DNA of 64,000 bases, taken from Megalobrama amblycephala (Eukaryota; Chordata; Actinopteri; Cypriniformes; Xenocyprididae). A program made the translations under genes and the position numbers. The notes under the pieces were generated by a model, which did not search any database, was not told the origin of the DNA, and was given only the letters and a program-made list of their open reading frames with translations. Every line of letters starts with the position of its first letter. The stretch's first letter is position 1. Below, piece by piece: positions 33,201-44,580 of the stretch. Where the stretch lies: positions 15,117,797 to 15,181,796 of the forward strand of contig NC_063058.1 in assembly GCF_018812025.1 (NCBI RefSeq), read 5' to 3'.

Positions 33201-36200
33201 AGAAGAGGTTCCAAACTTGTGCTCAATTCATGGCACGCTCTGCTGATGATACGAATAACAATGGCAGCGTTTTTATACATCTGAAGTAGCGATATCCCTG
33301 AGAAAGGGTCAGCTGCATTTTGAGAGCGCGAGTTTGCTCACGCTGCAGCTGCTGTACTCTCTTTGGCCCATGGACAAGCATGTGAATCTTGTTACTTAGA
33401 ACCTAAAGTGATCTATAGTTTAGGCCGGCAGATCTCCTGAGCTGTGGGAAAAGCTGAACCCGCTTTCAAGGACAGTTGTGCATTTAACTCGGAAAGCCTG
33501 GCCAAATGCAACTCCGGTTTTCTTTAAAAGGGAGGTTCAAATTGACTGCGGCATTAAGACTTCAGATGGGGATGTCACCCCAGAGCAATCTCCTGCACTG
33601 TCAGCAGACTTTGACATCTAGATTAACCTTGCTGCTGTGAGCGTGCTGACGGCTCTCATTAGGATGCAAGAAGCATCTTGGATCTTCTATTCCAAAGGTA
33701 CCTCGGCCCCCTCTTTCCCTGTGTGAAAAGGAAACTGGGAAGCATGAGCCAGCACATACACATTGATCCAAGGGAGGTCCTTATGTGTGTCCGTGTGGGA
33801 GGGGATGTTATCTTTTTTGGAACGGAAATTTTGAACAAATGGCGATCTGTCCCAGCCATGCCACCCTTCCCAGAGTTTACCAGTCCACTAGCAAGCGAAA
33901 GATATGCCAAAGGGTCTAGGTGGAAGTCTCTCTCTCTCAAGTCTTTTTGTACAGAACTGTTTTATTTCCTAATAGAGACTACAGCCCTTTGTTCCACAGA
34001 AGAATACTTGTCAATCAGAACAAAAAGGGACTGAGCTCCTTTGAGCTCTTTTGCTCAGTCTCTTAAATGTATAATTCAACCTCGTTCCACTCTCTGGTCA
34101 AACTGCGGGAGAAAGTTGTTTTACTGAGGTGATTACTACAAGGCAGTTCTGACTCTGAGTGAAAAGTTACTTCTCTTGTAATTGTTTCTTTTCACATGCC
34201 AGATAATGACTGTAACCTTGTTGGTCAAAGCTCAATATCTAAACAGCATGACGATTAGTCATTACCCTTTTGTTGGCCAAGTTTGCAAAATAAACTGCCA
34301 GTTGTCAACTCAATAAGGAGCCAATAAGTCACTTTTTCTTTCTAGCTGCAGTCTTTCCAAATGTCTTTAATGCAGTATGCTTGTATATAAGGGTTTTGGT
34401 GCTGAAAAAAAAGGTCTTTACTTGTCCTAGCCTTGCTTAGCTGATTGTCCTGCTAAAAACAACACCTTAAACCAGACTGGTATCCGATCAGCTGGTGCAC
34501 TTGAACTAGGAGACCAACTAAGACCATCAAACCAACTTTAGGTTGTTGCAAGCTATTTTTTACTGCATAGCTGTAATTGTGAAAGCACAATTCAAAACAC
34601 TGCCTTTCAGCCACCACCAATGTTCTGAAGCATCAGAGGCAAACCAGGGCTCTCTGACTCGAGGAGCAACTGCTAGAAACCGCTCTAAATGTCTTCCTTA
34701 ATGGCTTGGCTAACAGTAGAACACCCCTGCAGTGTTAAGTGGGTGCTAGCAAGGACCTACCCATACAATAACCTGACTAAAAATAGTGTTGCGAGAAGGA
34801 TGCATAGAGCAGAAGTGGGGCGGCGAGTTTGTGACTCACTCCATTCTGCCTACGTTTGCCTGAGAACTTGTGTGACATTTCAGATCACAGCTCGTCTGCA
34901 CTAGCGCTGCCTGCCACCCACAACATCATACGTTTAAATCAGAATACTGCAAACTAGCCTCTGACTGCAGCGTAACAAGAACATGTTTGAGTTATAGTGT
35001 GACACCTGGCCTATGAGTTTCAGTGAAACCTATCATGATAGAGCTGACATGACACATTTAGTATATTGCCTGTTAAAGTATTTCGTAAGGTCAGGACCCA
35101 ACCTAAACAGGAATTTCAGAGTCTCCTTGTATTCTTTTATTGATGCACATAATGCTAATTATGCAAACAGTTATTTATTTCTACATGCAGACCCAAGAGA
35201 CTAACATTTTAGGCCATTGCTTTCAGAGAGTGTTTGATGGCTGAACGACAGCAAAAGAAGGTCAGAAATGATTATTTGGTAGAAGCAATGAAGGACACAC
35301 ATGCTTTATTATTTGCAGCGGCGTAACAATCATCTATCATGCTATTCAACACAGGGATGTTTTTAGAGATCAGTCAAGCTTTTTTGTACAGTATGTTGAA
35401 GAGTTGGTATGAGGATAGCTCTGTTTATAAAAGTGGGCTAGTATATACGTTAAATAGTAAGCAAACATTGGAGTACGTATTTCTGATATATATCCGATAA
35501 TAGTTGCTGCTTAGGACCCAAACAATTTTAGCTTGAGCCTCACTGAGCGATGACTTTTCGGACTGTTGCTAGCTAAGCTAAGATGTTAGCATTAAGTTTC
35601 ACTCTTTGATCAGACATACTATATTAGTTTAAGATGTTTTTGATGGGTTAAACCTAAGTAGCTTTTGGTGGAATGCGAAAGCTGTAAAGTTTTCTTTCTA
35701 TCTTCCTATTGAAAAGACAAGGTCTGGCAAGGTTATCTAAAATCTTAAATTATTAATCATTTCTGCTCTTTTACAAAAACTTTTTAGAATCCATCACAAT
35801 ATGGAGAGATAATGATACAGCAGTTTCATCTTTGATGTAAGGCATACTAATATTGCATCATTCATATAAGCATAAGTCATTGGAGATAAGACAGCATTTG
35901 AACTTTTGGCAAAAAATAAAAAATAAATAAATTGTAGTCTTCAAATCTGTGTCTCAGACAGACTTGTGATTAAAGAATGACAATTAAGATTAATACGATT
36001 CTTTCTTTTTCTAAATCAGGGTCTTTTCAAGAATTTTCTTTTAAAAACCATTGAGATTGAACATTCTTTTTGCTAAATAATGTAAATCTTGTAATGAAAG
36101 CCATAGATAGATAGTCTATTTGGTGTTTAAAGCCATATGAGGAAGTATGTATGTTAGGAATCATGTTAGAAGTATATGCACATGCTTAAATTCTGTTCTA

Positions 36201-38100
36201 TATGGCCATTTAGCTTTATTGTTTGTGAATCAGGGAAAAATGATTGGGTGGGTCTGGAATGGATATAATACAGAAGCAAAGGAAATGTTGTCCCCCTACT
36301 CTAACAGTGCTAAATCCAATCGAAGCCGGAAAAGCCACAGCAGGAACTGACATTTCCAACCTTGTTTTAAAAGCCAACCTCAGCTATATTAAAGTCTGCA
36401 GGCAACAGGATTCTAGTCCAAACAATTGGCTCACCATGTATTGTTTTGACCATCTTTTCATCTCTCAAACATCCTGGCCCTCCAGGTAGTGGACGTGCAC
36501 TCGAAAAGCAGATGTCTGAGCTGACGGCGCTATCTTATTGTCATGGTGCCTGGGCTCCAGTGGAAAGACCGGACAGGGATCTGGAATGCAGGGAGAGCAG
36601 ATAGAATCCTAATCATGTATGTGATTGGACTCTGTGTTTCCAGTAACTCATCACAACACTAGTAGATATTGGCGGAAGAGAAATATATTACAGGGAGGCT
36701 GTATTGCAGTGGCCTCAAATCCACGTCAACAAGTTTTCATCGTTTTTCACGTCTTTTTAAATGGACGCTTTGCTCAACAGCTTGTTCATTGACGCCTTTG
36801 GTATTGATGTCACGTAGGCAGTATATACAGGAAACAAGGCTTAGCGATTCATAAAACCATGTTAAAAGAAACTCATATTACACATTAGCAATATCTGTGT
36901 GTGTCACTATCATTGTAGTACTCATCTTTCAACCTAATATATTTCTCTTCCTGTGAATTGCGTGCGGGCAAAATCCATTGCAATATTCAACTGTGGGAGA
37001 CGTTTAAGCTACACATCTGTTTATATATGTGGTCTATTTCATCTGGACTAATGCGAGAACAGCAGTCAGACAACGTCAAGTTCAAATGTCTGAATATTTA
37101 TGTGTGATGAGTGCAGATATTTTGTGTTTTCATTGCCATTGAGCTGTGTACGGTTTGAAAATAATAACTTTGTGACACCCTCTGGCATTCACAGTAATGT
37201 ATTTTCCATCTGAGAAGTCCTAGCTGAAGTGCTGACTTTACGATTTCTCTTGAGTATTTCTGTCATCTTGTCCGAACCCTCGTTAGAATGATGAAGGAAC
37301 GAGGTGTGAAAAAAATCTCACGGTTCCTCTATTTGTAACTCATCGTTAATCCACCTGTGTTCCGTTTACTGATCCATCTATAAACTAAAAACAGCTGTAA
37401 CTAACTATGTATCCTATGATGATTTATGTAGACTTATTCTATAAATAAAAAGAAAAAATACACTCCCCTTTGTGTGATTTTTTTTAACATATATATATAA
37501 TGCAACTTGAAAGTTTAGCAGAAAGTCGGGGGTGAGAAAAAGCTGACACTATCAGAACAGAGCTGTGACCACATTCACTGTTGTCACAGATTCTTAGCCA
37601 TATTTTTATATTAATGTCACTCTTGAAGCTCTACAATACCTGAATTACAGCCCAAAGTCATCTGAGCAAACAGGGCATCTTTTCTGGATCCTCAAACCTC
37701 TTTAGCTGCTTTGCCATCTGACCTTGAGAGAAATAACTGTCTCCTCGTTCACAAACAGTGGGCTGGAGAACATAGCCACAGCCATATATTATGTGCACCC
37801 AAATCACTCTGCATCCACGACAGCCTGTCTCCAGGGTGGGAAGGAGGAGGCATTAAGCGCCTCTATACCTGCAGTGTGGCGATAACCTCTTTAGTCGTGA
37901 CCTTTCCAGAGAACGCAGTGTAAAGCACTGTCCTCTTTTAACCCTCTGCAGTAGCATGGTTCAGAGACAATAGCAAATTAGACCTTATTTGATGCCCTCT
38001 GTAACTCACAATAGTGACAGACCTATTTTTCATATTTATATGGGCTGCATTGGAGCACTGCGGGAAAAATTCAAACTTGTAGTGGCATATTCCCTCATTT
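33201..38100. other. Gene-poor flank, nothing recognised
   Basis: About 4.9 kb without a recognisable gene or well-delimited repeat. The longest frame (118 codons, 33678-34034) overlaps an equally open antisense frame and has no family resemblance. Parts (33180-33660, 34600-34930, 36480-36620) are balanced in composition and could be conserved noncoding DNA. Confidence 0.35.
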
Positions 38101-38104
38101 ATTT

Positions 38105-38335
38105 CCACCAAAACACCCAAGAAATGTGCTAAAACACTTAGTAATGTGCTAAAACACACTAAAAACATCTTAGCAATGCCCTGGCAACCACCCAAGTAAC
38201 CACAGAGCAATGCATTAAAATCCACTTGGAAAACCAATGCCCTGGCAAAGACCCAGAATAGTCTAGCAACTACATAGCAATGGCCAAAAAGCCAATCAGA
38301 ACACCTTAGCAACACCCTGGAAACCAACAGCTTTT
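38105..38335. repeat. Degenerate CCTGGCAACCAC-type minisatellite
   Basis: Words such as TTAGCAATGCCCTGGCAACCAC, CAATGCCCTGGCAAAGACC and CCTTAGCAACACCCTGGAAACC recur about every 20-45 bases with much divergence. The minus-strand open frame across it (37938-38357) is a by-product of the periodicity. Confidence 0.7.
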
Positions 38336-38719
38336 TGCACTGACAAACATACCTCATGTTTTTTTGTTTTTTTTTACTGAAAAAGTCCAGTCTGTTGCAA
38401 TAGCTGTCCTTAAGCTACAACTTAGCTTAGTTTAGACTTAAATGTGCACTAAGTTACAATTTGCATTTGCAATGCAAATGCGCTGCACCATTATTTTTTC
38501 TAAAAAAAAAGAAAAATGTATATACTTTTTAACCACAAATGTTCAACTTGCACTGCTCTGTGTTGCGCCACGCATTACGTAATCACGTTGGAAAGGTTAC
38601 GCATAACGTAGGTGAAAGTACCGCAGTAGGACGAAAAACTCAAAATCACCCGACATGTTTTTTAATGGTGTTTGCTAATTTCACATTTCAAATGGTTGAC
38701 TTTTAAGGAATTCATTTGA

Positions 38720-40104
38720 TTAAAGGTGCAGTATGTAATAATTTTGTCCGCTAGAGGTCGCTAGAGGCCTATTCAAAACAAAGGCGTAGCTTGATGATGG
38801 CAAGTTTGAGTGTGGAATCTTGGGACATGTGGTCTCCACCTCAACAGACAGTGCAATAGGACTTGGAAAGAAAACATGTTAATGGATGCGATTATTAACG
38901 TTACTGTAGTATGAAGCAGAGCAGGACCGAGTGTTGTGGGAGCTGAACGAGGCCGCTGGAGCGATTGCGCAACACACACCTCACGAGCAGCGGGACTTTT
39001 ATTATGCCACAATCGCCGGCGCTGCTTCCGCTTTACCATATGTATCATATGTATTGACAGCACAATTTTTATTGTGAGGTTATGATGTAAAATTATGATA
39101 ACTACACTGTAGCTGCTACAGTAACTAACAAAATCTATCCAATACTGGATTTCGTAAGTGTCTGAAAAAGACAATTTTCACATGCCACCATTACATATAG
39201 CGTCATGCTATATTGCAATACAATACAGCAAATATAGTTTGACAGTAAATTATCAAATTAATTGATTACTGTTTAGTCAGATGATATGAAAACGATTACC
39301 ACTTGTTCAACAAATATATACACTCGTACATTCAAACACAATAATTGGGCATACATAGCAAACGCGAGTTCAACGATTTGCGCGAGTAGATTACATACAA
39401 AGTCAATGCAAAGACGCGATCAGACTATGGATCAGACGCGATGCCCCGCGTTTGGCGTGTATGCCCCATAATACTAATCGTGTTGATCGTTATAATGGCA
39501 TACGTTTTCTGTAAAGATACGAATCAAAACAACTCACCTGTCGAGTAAAACACAAGCGAGATCGGCATCTCTTTCTAGGTGAAGTTTGTCGCGAAGCTCT
39601 CTCCATCTAGAAAATGCAACACCGATATTGATCCTCGCTCTTTCTCTCCTCTTGTCCCAAACTCTTCTTGGGTCGTTTGGTTGGCCCGTACGCTTACGCT
39701 TACGTTTACGGGAGCTGTCCTTGTCGACAGAACCAGCGGCAGATGGTAAACAGTAATTATGTTCCATAAATAAGTAACACAATCCACCATAAAACGTGCA
39801 AGAAGTAAATAAGGAACTGCTTGAAGCAAGCTAGTGGTTTGCTGGACGCTAGACACTACTTCCGCATTTGTCCACGACACTGTTGTCATGTGATTTCTAC
39901 GTCAGTAAAGGCGGTAACAAAGGGTAACTGGCGTCATTGACAGGCGACTGCACTGCCCCGTTTTGAATGGGAATTTTCTCATGATTTACAAGTAGTTGAA
40001 AACATTAGAGATATTGTTAGTAATCAGCTGGACAAAATATATAACACTAGCCTAGTGGTTTTTGGATATTTTACTGCGAATATCTTACAAATTGTACCTT
40101 TAAT
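38720..40104. mobile_element. Inserted element with ATTAAAGGTRCA ends and an internal exon-like ORF
   Basis: Left end ATTAAAGGTGCAGTATGTAAT. The complement of the right end is ATTAAAGGTACAATTTGTAAG; together they give a terminal inverted repeat of about 20 bp with mismatches. The left part (GTCCGCTAGAGGTCGCTAGAGG, then GCGTAGCTTGATGATGGC) has the wording of a very common fish repeat. A basic minus-strand ORF with a splice donor lies at 39538-39782. Confidence 0.6.
39538..39782 (-). CDS. Basic exon-like ORF within a transposon, ends at a splice donor
   Basis: A minus-strand frame of about 82 codons from ATG 39780-39782. After a variable N-terminus it has SSRKRKRKRTGQP, a strong nuclear-localisation-like stretch, then DPRRVWDKRRERARINIGVA and FSRWRELRDKLHLERDADLA. 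It ends LLD at a textbook donor (CAG|GTGAGT, exon end 39538), two codons before an in-frame stop. From memory the ARINIG-x-AFSRW-x-ELR...D-x-(E/D)LA-x-(F/V)LLD pattern recurs in uncharacterised fish proteins, probably transposon-spread first exons; no function is known to me. I see no following exon. It may be an inert passenger or an alternative first exon for downstream sequence. Confidence 0.4.
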
Positions 40105-40340
40105 TCTAAATCAACATTTTACCAACATTTTCCTTTTTTTTTTCTTTTGTAAAGGCCGTTTAACTTAGTCTTTGCATGTTCATTTTGTAGACACTGGATC
40201 AGTACTTCTGTCTACGTAACACGTGACCTTTCCAACGTGAATATGTAATGCGTGGCTCATCGCAGAGCTAGTGCAAGACAAGCATTTGTGGTGAAAAAGT
40301 ATAATAATAATAATTTTTCTCTTTTTTTAGAAAATGACCA

Positions 40341-41318
40341 ATCGTTTCGTTAGATAAGACCCTTATTCCTCGGCTATGATCGTGTAGAGACCTTGCATTG
40401 AAACTGCAATTTGGACCTTCAACCCATTGGTAGCCATTGAAGTCCACTATATGGAGAAAAATCCTGGAATGTTTTTGTCAAAAACCTTAATTTCTTTTTG
40501 ACTGAAGAAAGAATATCATCTTGGATGACATAGGGGTGAGTAAATTATCAGGAAATTTTAATTCTGAAGTGAACTAATCCATTAAGTGAAAACTTAAGAA
40601 GAGCTGGTGCAACCCCACCCAGGTGCTTAATGTGAATTAATGTTGTTTGCTGTGTTGAATGATAATTGTAGCTCAAAGATGCAAATATTTATATAATTGA
40701 GTGTTGCTAATTGTAACTAGAAGTTAAAATGTATTTACTGTGGAAGCAAATTGAGAATAATGAAACCAGGACAGTAAAGTATCCATGATCCAGCACTGCA
40801 TCAGCACAAGGACAGCAAAATTCTCTTCCCAGGGGTCATTGCAGCCAGAGTGCAGAATGCGAAAGGAACAAGATTCAGAAACAGTGAGTAAAATTTTTTA
40901 AACATATTATTTCAAATTAATCATCCAGAATATGGTACCTGTCAAATCTTGATTGGTTCCTCGTTAATGAGGTCGCCCTTCTCGTCTCCACCTCTGCCTG
41001 CAGTCCTCTGATCCAAAGCGTTACGGCATGATTGATAGCTGTAAATCTTTTTTTGAAGATCTCCTGCCATCGTTCTGACCCAACATAAAGTGTGAGACAG
41101 CAGTTTAATAGATCTCTAATTTACATTCAGGCCGCAGAGCCCTTCGTCTTTAATTAAGACAGTGTGAGAACGTCTTGAGGAATGAACATGACACATCTCT
41201 CATGCTGCACACCAGGAGATTGAAGATAAGACAAAGTCGACCTGCCAGTCTAAATCTGTAATGACCCTGTTCCTCATTTTCACCTCTTGAATGCAGTCTG
41301 TGGTGGAAAAGAGTACTT
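40341..41318. other. Flank with a MITE fragment, otherwise unique
   Basis: 40460-40585 ends in GGGGTGAGTAAATTATCAGG...GTGAACTAATCCATTAA, the right end of the common MITE family. 40600-41318 is unique-looking, with some AT-core motifs (TTTAATTAAGAC near 41150). Confidence 0.4.
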
Positions 41319-41480
41319 TTAAAGGGTTAGTTCACCCAAAAATGAAAATTCTGTCAATAATTACTCGTTATTCCACGCCCGTAAGACCTTCGGTCATCTT
41401 TGGAACATAAATTAAGATAGTTTTGATAAAAGGTATATGACTTATCCGAGAGGTAATAACAACTTTATTTAACAATACAC
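41319..41480 (+). mobile_element. TTAAAGGGTTAGTTCACCC MITE, left part
   Basis: Begins TTTTAAAGGGTTAGTTCACCC, followed by AAATGAAAATTCTGTC and CGCCCGTAAGACCTTCG. It has the same layout as the elements at 56215 and 60255. It is interrupted after about 160 bp by another element and its right end is not obvious. Confidence 0.75.
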
Positions 41481-41976
41481 TGTAAAAAGTAATACGCTCT
41501 ATCTACTCAATAAAATTGTGGCAACAGTTTACAAGCAATATTAATAATTTAATTCAACATATTAGAATTGATTTAGAATTAATCCTTAAAAGTCAACCAT
41601 TTAAAATTAGCAAAAACCACAAACTGACATAAAAAGCAGAGTCAAACTGCCCAACTAAACGAAACACCGATCACCATGGCGGTGACCAAAACTCATCATC
41701 AACATCTAAACCTCTGTTAATTCATGTGATTCAGTGATTCTACTTGTTATCATCAGGTGTCTTCAATGTTGGCAATAAAAAATAAAGTGTTCTTAATTCA
41801 TCTTTGATGTCTATCTGTTATTCAGATATTTTTGTTTAAATTTGACTTGTTTTAAATGGTTGACATTTAAGGAATTCCTTTGACTCAATTCTATTTGTTG
41901 AATTTAATTAATAATATTGCTTGTAATCTGTTGCCAAAATTTTATGGAGTAGATATAGCGTATTACTTTTTACAAT
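41478..41976. mobile_element. MITE with about 65-bp terminal inverted repeats
   Basis: The left arm (41481-41548: TGTAAAAAGTAATACGCT, TATCTACTC, ATAAAATTGTGGCAACAG, TTACAAGCAATATT) is complementary to the right arm (41906-41976) with only a few mismatches. The central part has AACATCTAAACCTCTGTTAATTC, also found at 62425-62450 in the element at 61458-62895, so the two families share a module. Confidence 0.8.
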
Positions 41977-42579
41977 CTATCTTCGCTTTTGTGTCATTCA
42001 TCACATGCTGTTTACGTTCAGTGCTTCCAGGTTCTGCGTCAGAACACGGCACGGTGTGAGTCAGGCCGCTCAAGTAAACACATTGCAATTCTGTTTGGTG
42101 GCACCAGTAATAAATAAATTCAGCTTTAACATCTTAAATGCCTTTATAGAGTGTTGCTAATCAGAAAAGTTAATTTTGCATGGCATTTATCTTTGGTTTG
42201 TTGTTGTTTTGTTTGCTAGTTTTTCAATTTACTCTTCATTCACAGCCACTCCCTCTGATTCCCAACAAGACTTTGGGTAATTCATCTCACCATGGAACTC
42301 CCAGTGCAATAACAGGCAACTGTGAATCAGACCAGACCTGCGTCGGTGCAATTTACAGATCAGACATTACAAACACCATGCAAGTCAGACTGGTAATGAA
42401 TTATGCAGACGGGGTGAGTTGACAAGCCTTTGAAGGTTGGAAAGGAGGGTGAAAGGCGGCTTTCTCCCGGGTACACACTGCACAATAGAAACGGAGGTGT
42501 TTGTGTGTGAGCGACAGGGGAGGCGTGTGCAAAGCATCAGTGATGGTTTAATTTAATGCAATATTCCCCCAATGATTGC

Positions 42580-42584
<5 letters not shown>
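41977..42584. other. Unique stretch with an 80-codon ORF
   Basis: A frame at 42180-42422 begins with a hydrophobic, signal-peptide-like run (MAFIFGLLLFCLLVFQF) and reaches a GTGAGT donor-like site at its end. No family is recognised and no partner exon is seen, so I do not call a gene. Confidence 0.3.

Positions 42585-42634
<50 letters not shown>
42585..42634. repeat. (TA)n microsatellite
   Basis: A TA dinucleotide run of about 50 bp. Confidence 0.95.
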
Positions 42635-42636
<2 letters not shown>

Positions 42637-42729
42637 CATGGCATATTATAGTTTTTGTTTATAATATCTGTGTGGGAATTGTCCCTTGTTGAAATCCAGA
42701 CATGTTTACTTTGTTTACTATTTAGTTTC

Positions 42730-43196
42730 TTAAAGGGATAGTTTACCCAAAAATTAAAATTCTGTCATCATTTACTCCCCCTCAAGTTGTTCCAAAACTG
42801 TATAACCTGTATAGCAGGTACTATGGGAAAATACTATGGGAATACATACTAATATATACTAATACAGTGGGGGGCAAGATCTGCTTGGTTACAAACATTC
42901 TTCTAAATATCTTCCATTGTGTTTAGCATATCTTTGTTCTGCTGTACACAAAAGTAGATATTTGGAAGAATGTTTGTAACCAAACAGATCTCGTCCCCCA
43001 TTTACTACTATAATAGGAAAAAAAGAAAATAAATCTATGGTAGTCAATGGGGGGCAAGATCTGCTTGGTTACAAACATTTTTCCAAATATCTTCCTTTGT
43101 GTTCAGCAGAACCAAGACATTTATACGGGTTTGGAACAACTTGAGGGGGAGTAAATGATGACAGAATTGTCATTTTTGGGTGAACTATCCCTTTAA
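42730..43196. mobile_element. TTAAAGGGATAGTTYACCC MITE, complete copy
   Basis: Ends TTAAAGGGATAGTTTACCC and GGGTGAACTATCCCTTTAA are complementary and bounded by TTAA. Inside, a segment of about 50 bp (GGGGGCAAGATCTGCTTGG...AATATCTTCC) occurs at about 42870 and again at about 43049, and in inverted orientation at about 42957-43002. Confidence 0.85.
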
Positions 43197-44134
43197 AGGT
43201 GCCCTAGAACTTTTTAAAAGATGTAATATAAGTCTAAGGTGTCCCCTGAATGTGTCTGTGAAGTTTCAGCTCAAAATACCCCATAGATTTTTTTTAATTC
43301 ATTTTTTTAACTGCCTATTTTGGGGCATAATTAGAAATGAGCCGATTCAGGGTGCGTGGCCCTTTAAATCTGGTGCTCCACGCCCCAAGAGCTCGCGCTT
43401 GCCTTAAACAACATAAAAAAAAGTTCAAACAGCTAATATAACCCTCAAAATGGATCTTTACAAAGTGTTCGTCATGCAGCATGTCTAATCGCGTAAGTAC
43501 AGTGTTTATTTTGATGTTTACATTTGATTCTGAATGAGTTTGAGGCTATGCTCCGTGGCTAACGGCTAATGCTACACTGTTGGAGAGATTTATAAAGAAT
43601 GAAGTTGTGTTTATGCATTATACAGACTGCAAGTGTTTAAAAATGAAAATAGCGACGGCTCTTGTCTCCGTGAATAGAGTAAGAAACGATGGTAACTTTA
43701 ACCACATTTAACAGTACATTAGCAACATGCTAACGAAACATTTAGAAAGACAATTTACAAATATCACTAAAAATATCATGTTATCATGAATCATGTCAGT
43801 TATTATCGCTCCATCTGCCATTTTTCGCTATTGTCCTTGCTTGCTTACCTAGTCTGATGATTCAGCCGTGCACATCCAGATTCCCTGCCCTTGTCTAATG
43901 CTTTGAACATGGGCTGGTATATGCAAATATTGGGGGCGTATACCCCGACTGTTACGTAACAGTCGGTGCTATGTTGAGATTCGCCTGTTCTTCGGAGGTC
44001 TTTTAAACAAATGAGATTTATATAAGAAGGAGGAAACAATGGAGTTTGAGACTCCATGTCTTTTCCATGTACTGAACTCTTGTTATTCAACTATGCCGAG
44101 GTAAATTAAATTTTTGAATCTAGGGCACCTTTAA
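43193..44134. mobile_element. DNA element with TTAAAGGTGCCCTAGA ends
   Basis: Left end TTTAAAGGTGCCCTAGAAC; the complement of the right end is TTAAAGGTGCCCTAGATTC. It directly abuts the preceding MITE and shares its terminal TTTAAA. It contains a 22-bp perfect palindrome at 43945-43966 (half-site CCGACTGTTAC followed by its exact complement). No transposase frame. Confidence 0.8.
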
Positions 44135-44580
44135 CCCATCCTTTTGTCATTGCAAACCTGTATGACTTTGGTTCTTCCATGGAAAACAAAAGGATATGAA
44201 TTATGAACATTCAAACTTCAAAACCAATGCAAAAGCATCATAAGTGATCCTCTGAAATTAAGTGATATGATAACTCTATGTAATTCAAGTATTTATTCAC
44301 TGCTTCAGGGAACCGGATCAGTCACATTTGAACGAATCATACAGTTTGGATCAACCGATTCATTGGAAAGATTTGACTCAAAAGAATGATTCGTTCATGA
44401 ATCTGACATTGCTACTTCTTTCATGAACTAGTTAATTATATATTATTAGTGCTAATTCATTGTAATTGCACGGAAAAGAGTTCCACCATGTTCCACAGAA
44501 GACATTGTGTCATACAGGTTAAGAACAACATGATGGTGAGTAAATAATGACTATTCTATTCCTGAACTATTCCTTTAATA
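44135..44580. mobile_element. MITE-family fragment
   Basis: Starts CCCATCCTTTTGTCATTGCAAACCTGTATGAC and ends GATGGTGAGTAAATAATGACTATTC...GAACTATTCCTTTAA, the right end of the TTAAAGGG family. Contains TTTGACTCAAAAGAATGATTCG (44370s), a motif that resembles the 76-bp satellite unit at 58.3-59.05 kb. Confidence 0.6.

Larger units (their letters stand above)
38500..40340. mobile_element. Outer DNA element with long subterminal inverted repeat, split by an insertion
   Basis: 38505-38640 and 40185-40330 are imperfect reverse complements over more than 100 bases: CCACAAATG, CTTGCACT, CTCTG, CCACGCATTAC and TCACGTTGGAAAGGT appear inverted on the right. The element is interrupted by the insertion at 38720-40104. 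To its right (40460-40585) is a fragment of the GGGTGAGTAAAT MITE family. Outer limits are not resolved. Confidence 0.6.

Noticed and set aside
33678..34034. A 118-codon frame
   Set aside because: The antisense strand is equally open across the same bases and neither product resembles a protein family.
42180..42422. A secreted-peptide exon (hydrophobic start, donor-like end)
   Set aside because: No recognised family, no downstream exon and no acceptor or promoter evidence. Kept only as a remark in the region entry.
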